Shown: piece after piece, positions 45,591-55,658 of the stretch | Position numbering within the stretch: position 1 is the stretch's first letter | Layout: every line of letters begins with the position of its first letter | Source of the DNA: Bacillus tequilensis KCTC 13622 | GTDB taxonomy: Bacteria; Bacillota; Bacilli; Bacillales; Bacillaceae | Assembly (NCBI RefSeq): GCF_000507145.1 | Contig: NZ_AYTO01000036.1 | Span: forward strand, 62,001 to 126,000 | DNA: 64,000 nucleotides | Reading direction: 5' to 3' | Translations under genes and position numbers: made by a program | Notes under the pieces: generated by a model | What the model was told of the DNA's origin: nothing | Seen by the model: only the letters and a program-made list of their open reading frames with translations | Database searches by the model: none

Positions 45591-46531
45591 ATCCTTCTTT
45601 CTTTCATCGTCTCGCACAAAAGTTTCGCTTCCAAAAAGAACACGTGAATGAATTTTTTCATATTCACTTTGGCTGGGGCGAGAGGTTTTGCATCCTTTGA
45701 TTGGAGTTCTTTCATTTTCTGGCTGACAACCGAAAAGTCAAAGAATTTCGATGCATAGGTTTCAAATTTCGGATTCGAAAAATCAGTTGTGCCCAGTGAA
45801 GCAAAATGGTGGAGCGAATGGATAATCGCTCTGCGGATGCGCTGCTCCGAGGCTTTCATTTCGCGATTGACTTCCGTTTCAGATGCCCCTGCCCCCAGCT
45901 TTCGTTCCGCTACTTGAGTGAAAATCTGTTTGAGCGAAGGGATGTGTTTTTCATAGGGCTCAGATTGCTCGTGCTCTGATAAATACTGCAGCACAGCCAT
46001 GAGATCATGTGAGCCGCCTTCCCCCATCATGCCCAGCTCGGACAACAGAAATGTTCCCGCTTCTTTTAAGCCGCTGTCACCTTTCTGCTGTGGACGCGCT
46101 TTCGGTTCAGTCCGGTTGCCGAGCCGGCTTAGAGAGTGCTGAATAGCCCCAATCGACTGCTCAAGCTCAATCCGCTCCTTCACCTTTTGGAGAACTGTGA
46201 CAATTTCAACGCGGTTAATCGGCTTATGGATAAAATATTCGATGCCGAGCGAGTATGCTTCTCCAACCATTTCCTTCGCTTCCACTTGAGAGATCATCAC
46301 GATTTTGCCGGAGTATGTATTCTGGAGCTGGCGAATCGTCTCAATGCCGTCTCTTTCGGGCATTAACAAATCGATTAATAAAATATCAATCTGTTTGAAT
46401 TGCAGCATATGCCCTTCCACTTGGCTCCCGTCTTCCGCTTCACCAGCAGCTTCCCCGAGATCCTCATCCTCAATGATCTGCCTTAAAATCGACCGTACTG
46501 CTCGGTCATCATCAGCGATAAAAAAACGCAT
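45587..46531 (-). CDS. glnL: Glutamine-responsive response regulator GlnL
   Basis: A 314-residue response regulator: FIADDDRAVRSILRQI, Asp in LLIDLLMPERDGIETI and Lys in EYFIHKPINR of the receiver, then a YcbB-type C-terminal DNA-binding region (residues about 125-314) specific to this family. It activates glsA-glnT from the site at 47932-47947. It ends in a strong terminator and follows glnK by 10 bp. Confidence 0.92.
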   Translation of the reverse strand: MRFFIADDDRAVRSILRQIIEDEDLGEAAGEAEDGSQVEGHMLQFKQIDILLIDLLMPERDGIETIRQLQNTYSGKIVMISQVEAKEMVGEAYSLGIEYFIHKPINRVEIVTVLQKVKERIELEQSIGAIQHSLSRLGNRTEPKARPQQKGDSGLKEAGTFLLSELGMMGEGGSHDLMAVLQYLSEHEQSEPYEKHIPSLKQIFTQVAERKLGAGASETEVNREMKASEQRIRRAIIHSLHHFASLGTTDFSNPKFETYASKFFDFSVVSQKMKELQSKDAKPLAPAKVNMKKFIHVFFLEAKLLCETMKERRI

Positions 46532-46541
46532 AGCTTTCGGT

Positions 46542-47831
46542 TCACCCTTTCTGAATCAAATGCCGGACAGGCAGCCTGATGGCAAACACCACTCCCCGCT
46601 GCTGATTATGAAATGTAATGTCTCCAACTAGTTCAGTCACTATTTCCTTCACATAGGAAAGTCCGATTCCCGTAGAAGGGGTGCCAAATTCATCATATTT
46701 TGAAGTAAAACCCGGGTCAAACACAATGTCACCGATTTTCTCCGAAATGCCGGGACCATTGTCTTCCACCTGGAATTCTACCACACGCTCATTTGGCCTA
46801 AGGAGCCTCAGGCTGATCGTTCCCCCTTCGCCCATAGCTTCTACCGCATTTGCCGTTAGATTATTAATGATCGAAAGCACGATAAATACGTGATATTCGC
46901 CATGCTCCCCTTCGATCGAGCAGTGAAAATCAATCTGCTTCCCCAGTGCTTCAGCGTACTTTTCATTCATTCGAATCACAAGCCGGAGCAAATCAGAAGC
47001 CTTCATATAATCTCTCAAACTCTCATTCGAAATCAGTTTTGAAAGCCCTGCGAATATCCGCTGGTTGTCCTTTTTCACTTCATGAATCTCTCCGGCCAGC
47101 CTCAAAATCCTTCCGCTGAGCTGATCATCCCTGCCCTTTACTTCCCGATAGAGCTGATACGAATCGTTTGTCACTTTCTCTGTTGTTTTCAATGTCTTTT
47201 TTAAATGCACCGTCTCTTCATACAGATTGGAAACGATCATCAGCATATGCTCATGCTGCTGCCTTGTCTGTTTTTCTCTCGACTGCGTTTCATACAGCTT
47301 CAGCACAGTATAAAAACTCATCACGATAAATGTGTGAGAAATCGCAATTACCGCGATATCGGTAATTTTCTCAGGCGTCACAACCGTATGGAAAATGAGA
47401 AACTGCACAGCCAGCTCGACACAATCCGACACAATTTCAATCATAAATCCGATGAAACCGAGCATAACCGGGCGTTCGTGGAAACGATTAGCCTTTAATA
47501 CGGAAAACAGACAGGCATAAGACATATAAAAGAAAAACCCAGACGCTTGGTCATACAGAATCGGAGTCAGTCCATCGTGTCCCCCGCCCCATAATTCCAG
47601 AAGGACGCGAAACACGAAAACCGCCGCTCCAGTCAGAACCCCCGGCAGTACAGCAGGCACATGCCGCAGCAGCGATAAGAAGAAGAAAAAAACCGGTGCG
47701 CCAAAGCTGATCCGGAATTCTTCATTAAGGGGATAAAATTTCAGTTCACCGGCCAGCGGCACCGTAATCAGCATAAGAGCCAGTATATATCCGTCTTTTT
47801 CGAAAAAGCGTTCCAATTTAATGATGATCAC
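46542..47831 (-). CDS. glnK: Glutamine sensor histidine kinase GlnK
   Basis: A 429-residue kinase from GTG 47831 (an ATG 19 codons downstream would give 410; the ribosome site is poor for both). Five to six membrane segments cover residues 15-180. The phosphorylation helix is EIHEVKKDNQRIFAGL, N box NNLTANAVEAMGEG, then DNGPGISEKI and GIGLSYVKEIV. It senses glutamine and phosphorylates GlnL. It is divergent from glsA. Confidence 0.9.
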   Translation of the reverse strand: MIIIKLERFFEKDGYILALMLITVPLAGELKFYPLNEEFRISFGAPVFFFFLSLLRHVPAVLPGVLTGAAVFVFRVLLELWGGGHDGLTPILYDQASGFFFYMSYACLFSVLKANRFHERPVMLGFIGFMIEIVSDCVELAVQFLIFHTVVTPEKITDIAVIAISHTFIVMSFYTVLKLYETQSREKQTRQQHEHMLMIVSNLYEETVHLKKTLKTTEKVTNDSYQLYREVKGRDDQLSGRILRLAGEIHEVKKDNQRIFAGLSKLISNESLRDYMKASDLLRLVIRMNEKYAEALGKQIDFHCSIEGEHGEYHVFIVLSIINNLTANAVEAMGEGGTISLRLLRPNERVVEFQVEDNGPGISEKIGDIVFDPGFTSKYDEFGTPSTGIGLSYVKEIVTELVGDITFHNQQRGVVFAIRLPVRHLIQKG

Positions 47832-47931
47832 ATCCTCGCTTATATTTTGGGGAAACGACAGAAAACCTGCAAATTTCTTTTGACCCAGTGCATGAGGTTT
47901 TTATAAATCCAACGGCTTATTTTCAACATAT

Positions 47932-47947
47932 TTTTGTCGTATTTTGT
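47932..47947 (+). promoter_or_regulatory. GlnL operator upstream of glsA-glnT
   Basis: TTTTGT-CGTA-TTTTGT is an exact match to the described GlnL binding direct repeat TTTTGT-N4-TTTTGT, 117 bp upstream of the glsA start. Confidence 0.85.
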
Positions 47948-47993
47948 ATGATTCTGTAGTCGCCATTGTACAGTAAATATACCTTCCGCTTTT

Positions 47994-48008
47994 ATGAAAG
48001 CGTTTAAT
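47994..48008. promoter_or_regulatory. cre-like site upstream of glsA
   Basis: ATGAAAGCGTTTAAT fits the CcpA consensus except at the conserved C near the end (A here). About 55 bp upstream of glsA. Candidate only. Confidence 0.35.
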
Positions 48009-48063
48009 GCCCCTTTAATCTTCTCTCAATCCTTAAAGAAGAAAAACAGTGAGGAGGAATTCG

Positions 48064-49047
48064 ATGAAAGAACTCATCATAGAGCGCCAACAAGAAAAAG
48101 ATCCAACGTCACAGCTGCATGATTGGGTGGAGCACTATCGCCCCTTTGCCGCCAATGGACAAAGTGCAAATTACATCCCCGCTTTAGGAAAAGTCAATGA
48201 CTCACAGCTCGGCATTTGTATATTGGAGCCCGACGGAACAATGATACACGCCGGTGACTGGAACGTTCCTTTTACCCTGCAAAGCATTTCAAAAGTGATC
48301 AGCTTTATCGCCGCCTGCATGAGCCGGGGCATTCCCTATGTGCTCGATCGCGTAGATGTAGAGCCGACAGGCGATGCCTTTAATTCCATCATTCGGCTTG
48401 AAATCAACAAGCCGGGGAAGCCATTTAACCCTATGATCAACGCGGGTGCCCTCACCATCGCCTCGCTCCTTCCGGGTGAGTCGGCACACGATAAGCTCGA
48501 GTTTCTTTACTCGGTAATGGAAACTTTAATAGGAAAACGGCCGAGAATTCATGAGGAAGTGTTCCGGTCTGAATGGGAAACCGCCCACCGCAACAGAGCG
48601 CTGGCCTACTATTTAAAAGAAACAAACTTTTTAGAAGCGGATGTAGAAGAAACGCTTGAGGTGTACTTGAAGCAGTGCGCCATGGAGGGCACGACAGAGG
48701 ACATCGCATTGATCGGCCTGATCCTTTCCCATGACGGGTATCATCCGATTCGACGCGAACAGATCATTCCAAAGGATGTGGCCAAGTTGGCCAAGGCGTT
48801 AATGCTGACGTGCGGCATGTACAACGCTTCAGGCAAATATGCTGCGTTTGTCGGCGTGCCTGCCAAAAGCGGCGTCTCCGGCGGCATCATGGCTCTTGTT
48901 CCTCCAAGCGCCAGAAGAGACCAGCCTTTTCAATCCGGATGCGGCATCGGCATTTACGGACCTGCCATTGATGAATACGGCAACAGCCTCACCGGCGGTA
49001 TGCTGCTGAAGCATATGGCACAGGAGTGGGAGCTCAGCATTTTTTAA
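48064..49047 (+). CDS. glsA: Glutaminase GlsA (YbgJ)
   Basis: A 327-residue glutaminase of the serine-dependent beta-lactamase-like fold: the Ser-x-x-Lys pair is in LQSISKVISF, then the family motif MINAGALTIASLL. It makes glutamate and ammonia from glutamine. The ATG at 48064 follows gaggaggaattc; the codons upstream (MRRNS) read through the ribosome site. First gene of glsA-glnT, controlled by GlnKL. Confidence 0.93.
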   Translation: MKELIIERQQEKDPTSQLHDWVEHYRPFAANGQSANYIPALGKVNDSQLGICILEPDGTMIHAGDWNVPFTLQSISKVISFIAACMSRGIPYVLDRVDVEPTGDAFNSIIRLEINKPGKPFNPMINAGALTIASLLPGESAHDKLEFLYSVMETLIGKRPRIHEEVFRSEWETAHRNRALAYYLKETNFLEADVEETLEVYLKQCAMEGTTEDIALIGLILSHDGYHPIRREQIIPKDVAKLAKALMLTCGMYNASGKYAAFVGVPAKSGVSGGIMALVPPSARRDQPFQSGCGIGIYGPAIDEYGNSLTGGMLLKHMAQEWELSIF

Positions 49048-49069
49048 ACTATAAAAAAGAGGTGATTGT

Positions 49070-50506
49070 ATGCAGAAAATCCTGGAACATATCGTCGGTA
49101 TCGCAAATGATCTTTTGTGGTCAAAGCTGTTAATTGTATTGCTCCTTTCACTAGGAATCTATTTTACGTTCAGGCTTAAGTTTTTGCAGGTTCGCATGCT
49201 GAAAGAAATGGTGAGAGTGTTAAGAGAAGGTGCTGCATCCCGGTCGAAAAACAGCATTTCTCCGTTTCAAGCCTTTTGCATCAGCATGGCAGCCCGTGTC
49301 GGCACGGGAAATATTACGGGCATTGCCATCGCCATTGCGCTCGGCGGACCCGGTGCGATCTTCTGGATGTGGCTTATCGCCATTATCGGATCAGCATCAA
49401 GCTTTGTGGAAAGCACATTGGCTCAAATTTATAAAGTAAAGGATGCAAACGGCTTCCGCGGCGGGCCGGCGTATTACATGGAAAAAGGGCTGAACAAAAG
49501 GTGGATGGGCGCACTGTTCGCTGTGTTAATCACCCTATCGTTCGGTATCGTCTTTAACTCGGTTCAATCAAATACAGTCAGCCTCGCCTTTGAAAACGCG
49601 TTCGGCACAAACCGCCTGACATTGGGACTCATTTTTATTGCTGTATTCGGCATGATTATTTTTGGCGGTGTAAAACGCATTGCGAAGCTGGCTGAATCCA
49701 TTGTCGTCGTATTGGCTGTCGTGTATATCGGAGTCGCGTTTTTCGTGATTTTCACCAACATTACGCAGCTGCCACACGTGCTTGCGCTTATCGTAAAAAA
49801 CGCATTTGGCTTTGACCAGGCCGCTGGCGGCGCTTTGGGAGCGGCGTTAATGCAGGGCGTCAGACGGGGAATTTTTTCAAATGAAGCGGGAATGGGAAGC
49901 GCACCAAATGCCGCTGCCACCGCAACGACAAGCCACCCTGTCAAACAGGGGCTGATTCAGGCGTTTGGTGTGCTGACAGATACACTCGTTATTTGTACGA
50001 GCACCGCTTTTATCATCCTGTTTTCGGATGCCTATCATACTCCGGGACTAAGCGGAATCGCCTTGACACAAGCCTCTCTAAGCTCCCATGTCGGATCATG
50101 GGCATCAGGCTTTCTCGCCATTCTAATTTTGTTATTCGGTTTCTGTGCTTTAATCGGAAACTATTACTATGGCGAAACCAATATCGGCTTTTTAAACAAA
50201 AGCAAAAAACTGATATTCGTCTACCGTATCGGCGTGCTGGCAATGATTGTGTTTGGCTGTGTGGCCAAAGTCCAGCTCGTCTGGGATCTGGCTGATTTGT
50301 TCATGGGCTTGATGGTCGTCGTGAACTTAATTGCGATTTTCTTATTATCAAAAGTCGTGTTTACGGCGCTGAAAGACTATACACGCCAGAAAAAAGCGGG
50401 CAAAGATCCGGTCTTTTATAAAGATGTGCTCCAAAACCACAATGGCATTGAGTGCTGGCCGCTTTCTGATACAGAGGCTGACAGCTCTAATAAACAAATA
50501 TCGTAA
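49070..50506 (+). CDS. glnT: Sodium/glutamine symporter GlnT (YbgH)
   Basis: A 478-residue AGCS-family sodium:amino-acid symporter with about eleven segments. MAARVGTGNITGIAIAIALG and EAGMGSAPNAAATATTSHP are family signatures. It imports glutamine for GlsA. 22 bp after glsA. Confidence 0.92.
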   Translation: MQKILEHIVGIANDLLWSKLLIVLLLSLGIYFTFRLKFLQVRMLKEMVRVLREGAASRSKNSISPFQAFCISMAARVGTGNITGIAIAIALGGPGAIFWMWLIAIIGSASSFVESTLAQIYKVKDANGFRGGPAYYMEKGLNKRWMGALFAVLITLSFGIVFNSVQSNTVSLAFENAFGTNRLTLGLIFIAVFGMIIFGGVKRIAKLAESIVVVLAVVYIGVAFFVIFTNITQLPHVLALIVKNAFGFDQAAGGALGAALMQGVRRGIFSNEAGMGSAPNAAATATTSHPVKQGLIQAFGVLTDTLVICTSTAFIILFSDAYHTPGLSGIALTQASLSSHVGSWASGFLAILILLFGFCALIGNYYYGETNIGFLNKSKKLIFVYRIGVLAMIVFGCVAKVQLVWDLADLFMGLMVVVNLIAIFLLSKVVFTALKDYTRQKKAGKDPVFYKDVLQNHNGIECWPLSDTEADSSNKQIS

Positions 50507-50507
50507 A

Positions 50508-50548
50508 AAAAGGGTGTTCAGACATACGGCTGAACACCCTTCCCTTTT
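50508..50548. terminator. glsA-glnT terminator
   Basis: 11-bp stem AAGGGTGTTCA / TGAACACCCTT (50510-50520 with 50531-50541), followed by CCCTTTTTC. Confidence 0.85.
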
Positions 50549-50632
50549 TCATTCATTGACAAATATGTAAGCGTCCATTACGATTTTCATATCTTTTTCA
50601 AAAAAATCTGAAAGAAGGCATCGGTACATTTT

Positions 50633-51580
50633 ATGAATCCTATCCAACACATCCTAGATACATACCCGCTTATTGTGCTAGACGGCGCCATGGCGACCGA
50701 GCTTGAACGCAAGGGCTGTGATTTGAACGACAGTCTTTGGTCGGCAAAAATCCTGATAGAAGAGCCGAACCTGATTAAACAAGTTCATATTGATTATTTC
50801 GCGGCAGGCGCCGACTGTGCGATCACCGCCAGCTATCAGTCTACGTTTGAAGGCTTTGCCGCACGCGGGCTGAGCGAAGCGGAAGCACGCCGGCTCATCG
50901 CGATGTCCGTCAGCATCGCAGCGGAAGCACGCGATGAATTTTGGGCGCTTGAAGAGAACCGTATGAACCGGCCAAAACCGATTATTGCCGCTTCTGCAGG
51001 CCCTTATGGCGCTTATCTTGCGGACGGGTCTGAGTATCGCGGCGACTACGGAATCTCAGAGGATGAACTGATTGAATTTCATCGTCCCCGGATCAAAGCG
51101 CTGATTGAAGCGGGAGCTGATGTATTGGCATGTGAAACGATTCCGTGTCTGACCGAAGCGAAAGCAATTGTGCGGCTGCTGAAGGAATTTCCTGAAACAT
51201 ATGCGTGGATCAGCTTCAGTGCAAAAGACGGTCTGCATATCAGTGACGGAACACCTGCCGCTGACTGTGCATCGTGGCTCAATGAGCACCGCCAAATTGC
51301 AGCGCTCGGCATCAACTGCACGCCGCTTCAGCATATCCCTTCCTTGATCGAGGAGTTAAAAAAGCGCACATCAAAACCGATCATCGTCTATCCGAATTCA
51401 GGTGAACAATATGACCCGGAGACAAAAACGTGGAACGGTATGGCATGCGCAGAACCTTACGGAGAAACCGCCCGAACTTGGCATGAAAAAGGTGCAAAGC
51501 TGATTGGCGGATGCTGCCGGACAACACCTGAAGATATTGCAGAAATTGCGGCTTGGGCACGCTCTTTAAAAACAACTTGA
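50633..51580 (+). CDS. mmuM: Homocysteine S-methyltransferase MmuM (YbgG)
   Basis: A 315-residue methyltransferase using S-methylmethionine to methylate homocysteine. Zinc cysteines in GINCTPL and IGGCCRTTPEDI. N-terminal LDGAMATELERKGCDL. No clear ribosome site at the usual spacing before the ATG (agaagg is 16 bp away). Probably works with the permease ybgF downstream. Confidence 0.9.
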   Translation: MNPIQHILDTYPLIVLDGAMATELERKGCDLNDSLWSAKILIEEPNLIKQVHIDYFAAGADCAITASYQSTFEGFAARGLSEAEARRLIAMSVSIAAEARDEFWALEENRMNRPKPIIAASAGPYGAYLADGSEYRGDYGISEDELIEFHRPRIKALIEAGADVLACETIPCLTEAKAIVRLLKEFPETYAWISFSAKDGLHISDGTPAADCASWLNEHRQIAALGINCTPLQHIPSLIEELKKRTSKPIIVYPNSGEQYDPETKTWNGMACAEPYGETARTWHEKGAKLIGGCCRTTPEDIAEIAAWARSLKTT

Positions 51581-51614
51581 CTTATCGGAATTGTTTGTAT
51601 ATTCTATCTAAAAG

Positions 51615-51660
51615 CCGGTTCGCCGGAGTCTCGTGTCACTCGCTGGCATGGGATTTTTTA
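51615..51660 (+). terminator. Candidate mmuM terminator
   Basis: GCCGGAGT / ACTCGCTGGC can pair as an 8-bp stem with a bulge (51622-51629 with 51638-51647), then six T at 51653. Imperfect. Confidence 0.45.
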
Positions 51661-51700
51661 TTAGGAAGGAAATAAACCGCCGATAGAAAGTTGGTAAAAA

Positions 51701-53113
51701 ATGAAACCTGCTCACAACAAGAATGAGACAAACTTTCAAAGAAGTATGAAAAGCCGGCACCTCTTTATGCTTTCCTTAGGAGGCGTCATCGGAACCGGTC
51801 TGTTTTTAAGTTCAGGCTATACCATTCAGCAGGCAGGGCCGGCGGGAACGATACTCGCCTACTTAGTCGGCGCCGGAATCGTCTATTTGGTCATGCTGTG
51901 CCTTGGTGAACTCTCTGTAGCCATGCCTGTGACAGGAGCCTTTCACACTTATGCAGCCAAATACATAGGACCGGGCACCGGATTTACAGTCGCATGGCTG
52001 TACTGGCTGACATGGACCGTGGCATTGGGATCAGAATTCACAGCAGCAGGCCTGTTAATGCAGCGCTGGTTCCCCCATACGTCCGTTTGGATGTGGAGCG
52101 CCGTCTTTGCGCTGGTCATTTTCTTACTTAACGCATTTTCGGTCAAGTTTTTCGCAGAATCAGAATTTTGGTTTTCCAGCATCAAAGTATTAGCCATTGT
52201 ATTGTTTATTCTTTTAGGCGGCTCTGCCATGTTCGGCATCATCCCGATCAAAGGGGGAGAAGCCGCTCCGATGCTGTCCAGCTTCACAGGGGAAGGCGGG
52301 CTCTTTCCCAATGGATTTGTCCCCATCTTAATGACGATGCTGTCCGTCAATTTTGCTTTTTCGGGAACGGAACTGATTGGTATCGCCGCGGGTGAAAGCG
52401 TTGATCCCGACAAGACGATACCAAAAGCGATAAAAACAACGGTCTGGCGTCTCTCACTCTTTTTTGTCGGAACCATTTTTGTGCTGTCAGGGATGATTCC
52501 GATTCAGGATGCAGGCGTCATCGAAAGCCCGTTTGTCGCAGTCTTTGACAGAGTCGGTGTCCCGTACGCAGCCGATATCATGAACTTTGTCATTTTGACA
52601 GCAATCCTGTCAGCGGCAAATTCCGGACTCTACGCTTCATCAAGGATGCTGTGGTCTTTATCAAAAGAAAAAACGCTTCATCCGACATTTGCAAAGCTGA
52701 CATCAAAAGGAACCCCGTTTAACGCGCTGGTGTTCAGCATGATTGGCGGGATTCTGGCACTGCTGTCCAGCGTATTTGCGCCGGATACTGTATACGTTGC
52801 GCTCGTGTCGATTTCCGGTTTTGCGGTCGTTATCGTGTGGATGGGAATCGCCGCTTCTCAATTCATGTTCAGAAAACGTTATATTGAAGCGGGAAACAAG
52901 GTTGCCGATTTAAAATACCGGACTCCCTTGTATCCGTTCGTGCCAATCGCCGCGTTTCTGTTATGTCTGGCTTCTGTTATCGGCATAGCCTTTGATCCGA
53001 ACCAAAGAATCGCATTGTATTGCGGCATTCCGTTTATGGCCGGCTGCTATGCAGTGTATTATGCGAAAAATCGCAAAAGACAGCCGGCTGCTGATATGAC
53101 GCATGCCAAATAA
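51701..53113 (+). CDS. ybgF: APC-family amino acid permease YbgF
   Basis: A 470-residue, 12-segment amino-acid permease (AAT subfamily): [20 protein letters not shown] in segment 1 and the [20 protein letters not shown] motif after segment 3. It sits 120 bp after mmuM, on the same strand, and may import S-methylmethionine for it. Substrate inferred from context only. A weak ribosome site precedes the ATG. Confidence 0.85.
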   Translation: MKPAHNKNETNFQRSMKSRHLFMLSLGGVIGTGLFLSSGYTIQQAGPAGTILAYLVGAGIVYLVMLCLGELSVAMPVTGAFHTYAAKYIGPGTGFTVAWLYWLTWTVALGSEFTAAGLLMQRWFPHTSVWMWSAVFALVIFLLNAFSVKFFAESEFWFSSIKVLAIVLFILLGGSAMFGIIPIKGGEAAPMLSSFTGEGGLFPNGFVPILMTMLSVNFAFSGTELIGIAAGESVDPDKTIPKAIKTTVWRLSLFFVGTIFVLSGMIPIQDAGVIESPFVAVFDRVGVPYAADIMNFVILTAILSAANSGLYASSRMLWSLSKEKTLHPTFAKLTSKGTPFNALVFSMIGGILALLSSVFAPDTVYVALVSISGFAVVIVWMGIAASQFMFRKRYIEAGNKVADLKYRTPLYPFVPIAAFLLCLASVIGIAFDPNQRIALYCGIPFMAGCYAVYYAKNRKRQPAADMTHAK

Positions 53114-53146
53114 AAAGAACCTGCCTCCGGGCAGGTTCTTTTTCAT
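53110..53146. terminator. Bidirectional terminator, ybgF / ilvE
   Basis: 14-bp stem AAAAAGAACCTGCC with GGCAGGTTCTTTTT, loop TCC(C), between convergent genes. Confidence 0.9.
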
Positions 53147-53148
53147 CT

Positions 53149-54219
53149 TCAAACTTCCACCGTCCAGTTGACCGGCCCTTTCACTTTGCCAAGCTGAATA
53201 TCTGTTATCGATTCATACAGTTTTTTCGAGATGTCCCCGATTTGCCCGTCGCCTACAATCACGGTCTTCCCATGAATATTGAGTTCACCCACAGGCGTAA
53301 CGACCGCTGCCGTACCGGTGCCAAAAACCTCTGTCAATTCTCCGCGTGCAGAGGCCTCGTAAATCTCATCAATTGAAATCCTCTCTTCACGAACCGGAAT
53401 GCCCCAGCTGCGAATCAGTTCAATCGCAGACGCTCGTGTAATTCCGCTTAAAATGCTTCCGCTTAAAGCCGGTGTGACAGCTTCCCCGTTGATGACGAAA
53501 AAGATGTTCATGCTGCCTACTTCTTCCACGTATTTCTTTTCAATGGCATCAAGCCACAGCACCTGGTCATAGCCCAGATCATTCGCCTTTCGCTGCGCCT
53601 GAAGACTGGCGGCGTAATTTCCGGACGTTTTTGCATTGCCGACTCCGCCATTTACCGCCCGCACGTATTCATCTTCGACATAGATTCTGACCGGCTTCAG
53701 CTGATCGTCGCCATAATAGGAGCCGACAGGCGAAAGCACGATCATAAATGTATAGCTTTTGGATGCCTTTACCCCGAGACTTGGTTCTGTGGCAATGACA
53801 AACGGACGAATATACAGTGACGTTCCCTTTCCCTTAGGAACCCAATCTTTCTCCAGCTCAACTAATTGTGTCAATGCTTCGAGCACAAGCTCTTCGTCTA
53901 AAGGAGGCATGCTCATGCGCTCACACGATCTGTTCAGCCGTTTGATATTTTGATCCGGCCGGAACAGCAGCACCCTGCCATCTTCTGTTCTGTACGCTTT
54001 TAACCCTTCAAAGACAGCCTGGCCGTAATGAAAAACAGACGCAGACGGATCAAGCGTAAGCGGAGCGTATGGTGCAATTCTCGGATGGTACCAGCCGATT
54101 CCCTCTTCATAGTCCATTACAAACATATAATCTGTGAAATATTTCCCGAATTCCAAGGATGACGGATCGGGTTTCACCTTATGAAATGTGATTTTTTCTC
54201 GTTCAATAAGCTTATTCAA
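53149..54219 (-). CDS. ilvE: Branched-chain amino-acid aminotransferase IlvE (YbgE)
   Basis: A 356-residue class IV aminotransferase interconverting Leu/Ile/Val and their keto acids. The PLP lysine is in GNAKTSGNYAAS, and VEEVGSMNIFFV follows. Start taken as TTG 54219, which gives the expected length; GTG at 54240 lacks a ribosome site. A CodY-like box at 54321-54335 agrees with known CodY control. Confidence 0.9.
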   Translation of the reverse strand: MNKLIEREKITFHKVKPDPSSLEFGKYFTDYMFVMDYEEGIGWYHPRIAPYAPLTLDPSASVFHYGQAVFEGLKAYRTEDGRVLLFRPDQNIKRLNRSCERMSMPPLDEELVLEALTQLVELEKDWVPKGKGTSLYIRPFVIATEPSLGVKASKSYTFMIVLSPVGSYYGDDQLKPVRIYVEDEYVRAVNGGVGNAKTSGNYAASLQAQRKANDLGYDQVLWLDAIEKKYVEEVGSMNIFFVINGEAVTPALSGSILSGITRASAIELIRSWGIPVREERISIDEIYEASARGELTEVFGTGTAAVVTPVGELNIHGKTVIVGDGQIGDISKKLYESITDIQLGKVKGPVNWTVEV

Positions 54220-54320
54220 TCTAATCAGCACACCTTTCACTCGTAGTTGTTTAAATATTCAGTCTTTTTAAAGCTACAAAAAATAAAGCCTCAGTTGATG
54301 ATACGCCGCTCCACGCTATT

Positions 54321-54335
54321 AAATTTCAGAATATT
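54321..54335. promoter_or_regulatory. CodY box upstream of ilvE
   Basis: On the gene strand AATATTCTGAAATTT matches AATTTTCWGAAAATT at 13 of 15 positions, about 100 bp upstream of the start. Confidence 0.65.
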
Positions 54336-54396
54336 CTTTATGATCATCAGCTATTATACACTACTTTCATGATCAGATGAAGCTGAAATTAAAGAA

Positions 54397-54421
54397 AACA
54401 GCCAGATTTATTCTGGCTGTC
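54397..54421 (-). terminator. ybgB terminator
   Basis: 8-bp stem CAGCCAGA / TCTGGCTG (54399-54406 with 54412-54419), then TTTTCTTT on the minus strand. Confidence 0.8.
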
Positions 54422-54425
54422 TGAT

Positions 54426-54701
54426 TTAGACCGCTAAACAAAGGATGACAATGTGGCAAATCAGCAAAATATACACTACAATCACAAATTGCCAATTAAC
54501 CTTCTGCGCCCATGCAAACACCAGCATCAAAATAGGCAGCATCACTGATCCCGCCAGCTTGTTAACCGTCAGATCCGGGCTGTTCGCTGCATCATAATGA
54601 ATCGGCATCTCCGACGGAAGAAAAGGATAAAACACGATTGAAAGGATGAAAGCAGCAATGACAGACCCCCACAGTAACTTTTCATTCGTCAATAGAAACA
54701 T
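54426..54701 (-). CDS. ybgB: Small membrane protein YbgB
   Basis: A 91-residue protein with three membrane segments. The first third (FPSEMPIHYDAANSPDL-like P-x-x-IP-x-H-x) is the DUF1648 pattern. Ribosome site gaaaggaat. It is 31 bp after gamR and probably co-transcribed. Function unknown. Confidence 0.83.
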   Translation of the reverse strand: MFLLTNEKLLWGSVIAAFILSIVFYPFLPSEMPIHYDAANSPDLTVNKLAGSVMLPILMLVFAWAQKVNWQFVIVVYILLICHIVILCLAV

Positions 54702-54732
54702 AGAACGACCATTCCTTTCCTATCACATATTG

Positions 54733-55440
54733 TTATGAATCATATGATTGTTCTACGGTGAATTTCGTTCGGTCTCCCCGCGTAATAATTTGCGCATACT
54801 CCACTACTTCTTCATTTTTATCATAGGTGAGAGATTCTGATAAAAACGCCGGCGCTCCGACATTGGTTAATAAGTGGCCGCTGATCGTTTCATCCGTTAA
54901 AATCGGCTCAATCGATTCCGTTCCTCTGCTGATTTCAATGTTGTATTTTGTCCTTAACAGCTCAAACAGCGAACCGGTGCACTCTTCCTGTGCCAGCCCC
55001 GGTGCTGCTTTCCAAGGAATATATGAGATGTGATACTGCAAAGGCTCCCCCTCGGCGTATCTGACTCTGACAAGCTTGTTGACAGGTTCATTCTCTTTCA
55101 TCTTCAAAATCTCGGCAATGGAGTGATCAGCAGGGATCACCACAAGCTCAAGCACTTTTGATTCAGAACGCAGACCCTTCATTTGTTTTGCAAAGCTCGT
55201 AATTTTATGCGGAATCGGTGTTTGTATTTTTGCAGCCGATACAAATGTTCCTTTTCCTTGAATTCTCTTAATATATCCCTCAAGCTCAAGCTGCTGCAGA
55301 GCCAATCTCACAGTTGTTCTGCTGACATCATATTGCTCGCAAAACTCGCTCTCGGTCGGCAGCTGATCATTCGCCTGATATTTCCCTGACTTCATTAATT
55401 CAATGATTTTACATTTGATCACAGAATATAAAGCTGTCAT
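54733..55440 (-). CDS. gamR: GntR-family repressor GamR
   Basis: A 235-residue GntR/HutC regulator. HTH at residues about 23-65 ([31 protein letters not shown]), then a UTRA effector domain that binds glucosamine-6-phosphate in the family. The ATG at 55440 follows ggggagaatg; codons upstream have no ribosome site. It represses the divergent gamA-gamP. Confidence 0.92.
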   Translation of the reverse strand: MTALYSVIKCKIIELMKSGKYQANDQLPTESEFCEQYDVSRTTVRLALQQLELEGYIKRIQGKGTFVSAAKIQTPIPHKITSFAKQMKGLRSESKVLELVVIPADHSIAEILKMKENEPVNKLVRVRYAEGEPLQYHISYIPWKAAPGLAQEECTGSLFELLRTKYNIEISRGTESIEPILTDETISGHLLTNVGAPAFLSESLTYDKNEEVVEYAQIITRGDRTKFTVEQSYDS

Positions 55441-55532
55441 TTCATTCTCCCCATTCCATATGGAAACCGTTCTTTTTGATCGAGACCATAATACCATTTG
55501 CCTTCCCAATATAAAAGATTTGTATTCTACTT

Positions 55533-55598
55533 TTATAACGAATTTTCAGAAATTAATATTGACAGTTTGACAAGAGCGGTGCTAAATTCGTAATAACA
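55533..55598. promoter_or_regulatory. gamR / gamA operator region
   Basis: Two inverted copies of TTAT(A/T)ACGAATT occur at 55533-55544 and 55598-55585 (reverse). TTGACA lies at 55559-55564 with a -10-like CTAAAT 17 bp on. These are likely GamR sites and the gamAP promoter. Confidence 0.5.
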
Positions 55599-55658
55599 AC
55601 TATCAGAAAATTGACATAACAAATATGATGCTTGTCTATCTCTTTGAGGGGGTGTCAC

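Noticed and set aside
51600-51665. Structured region before ybgF as a possible riboswitch
   Set aside because: No S-box or T-box core is present; the pairing is a short bulged stem with T6, so a terminator is more likely.
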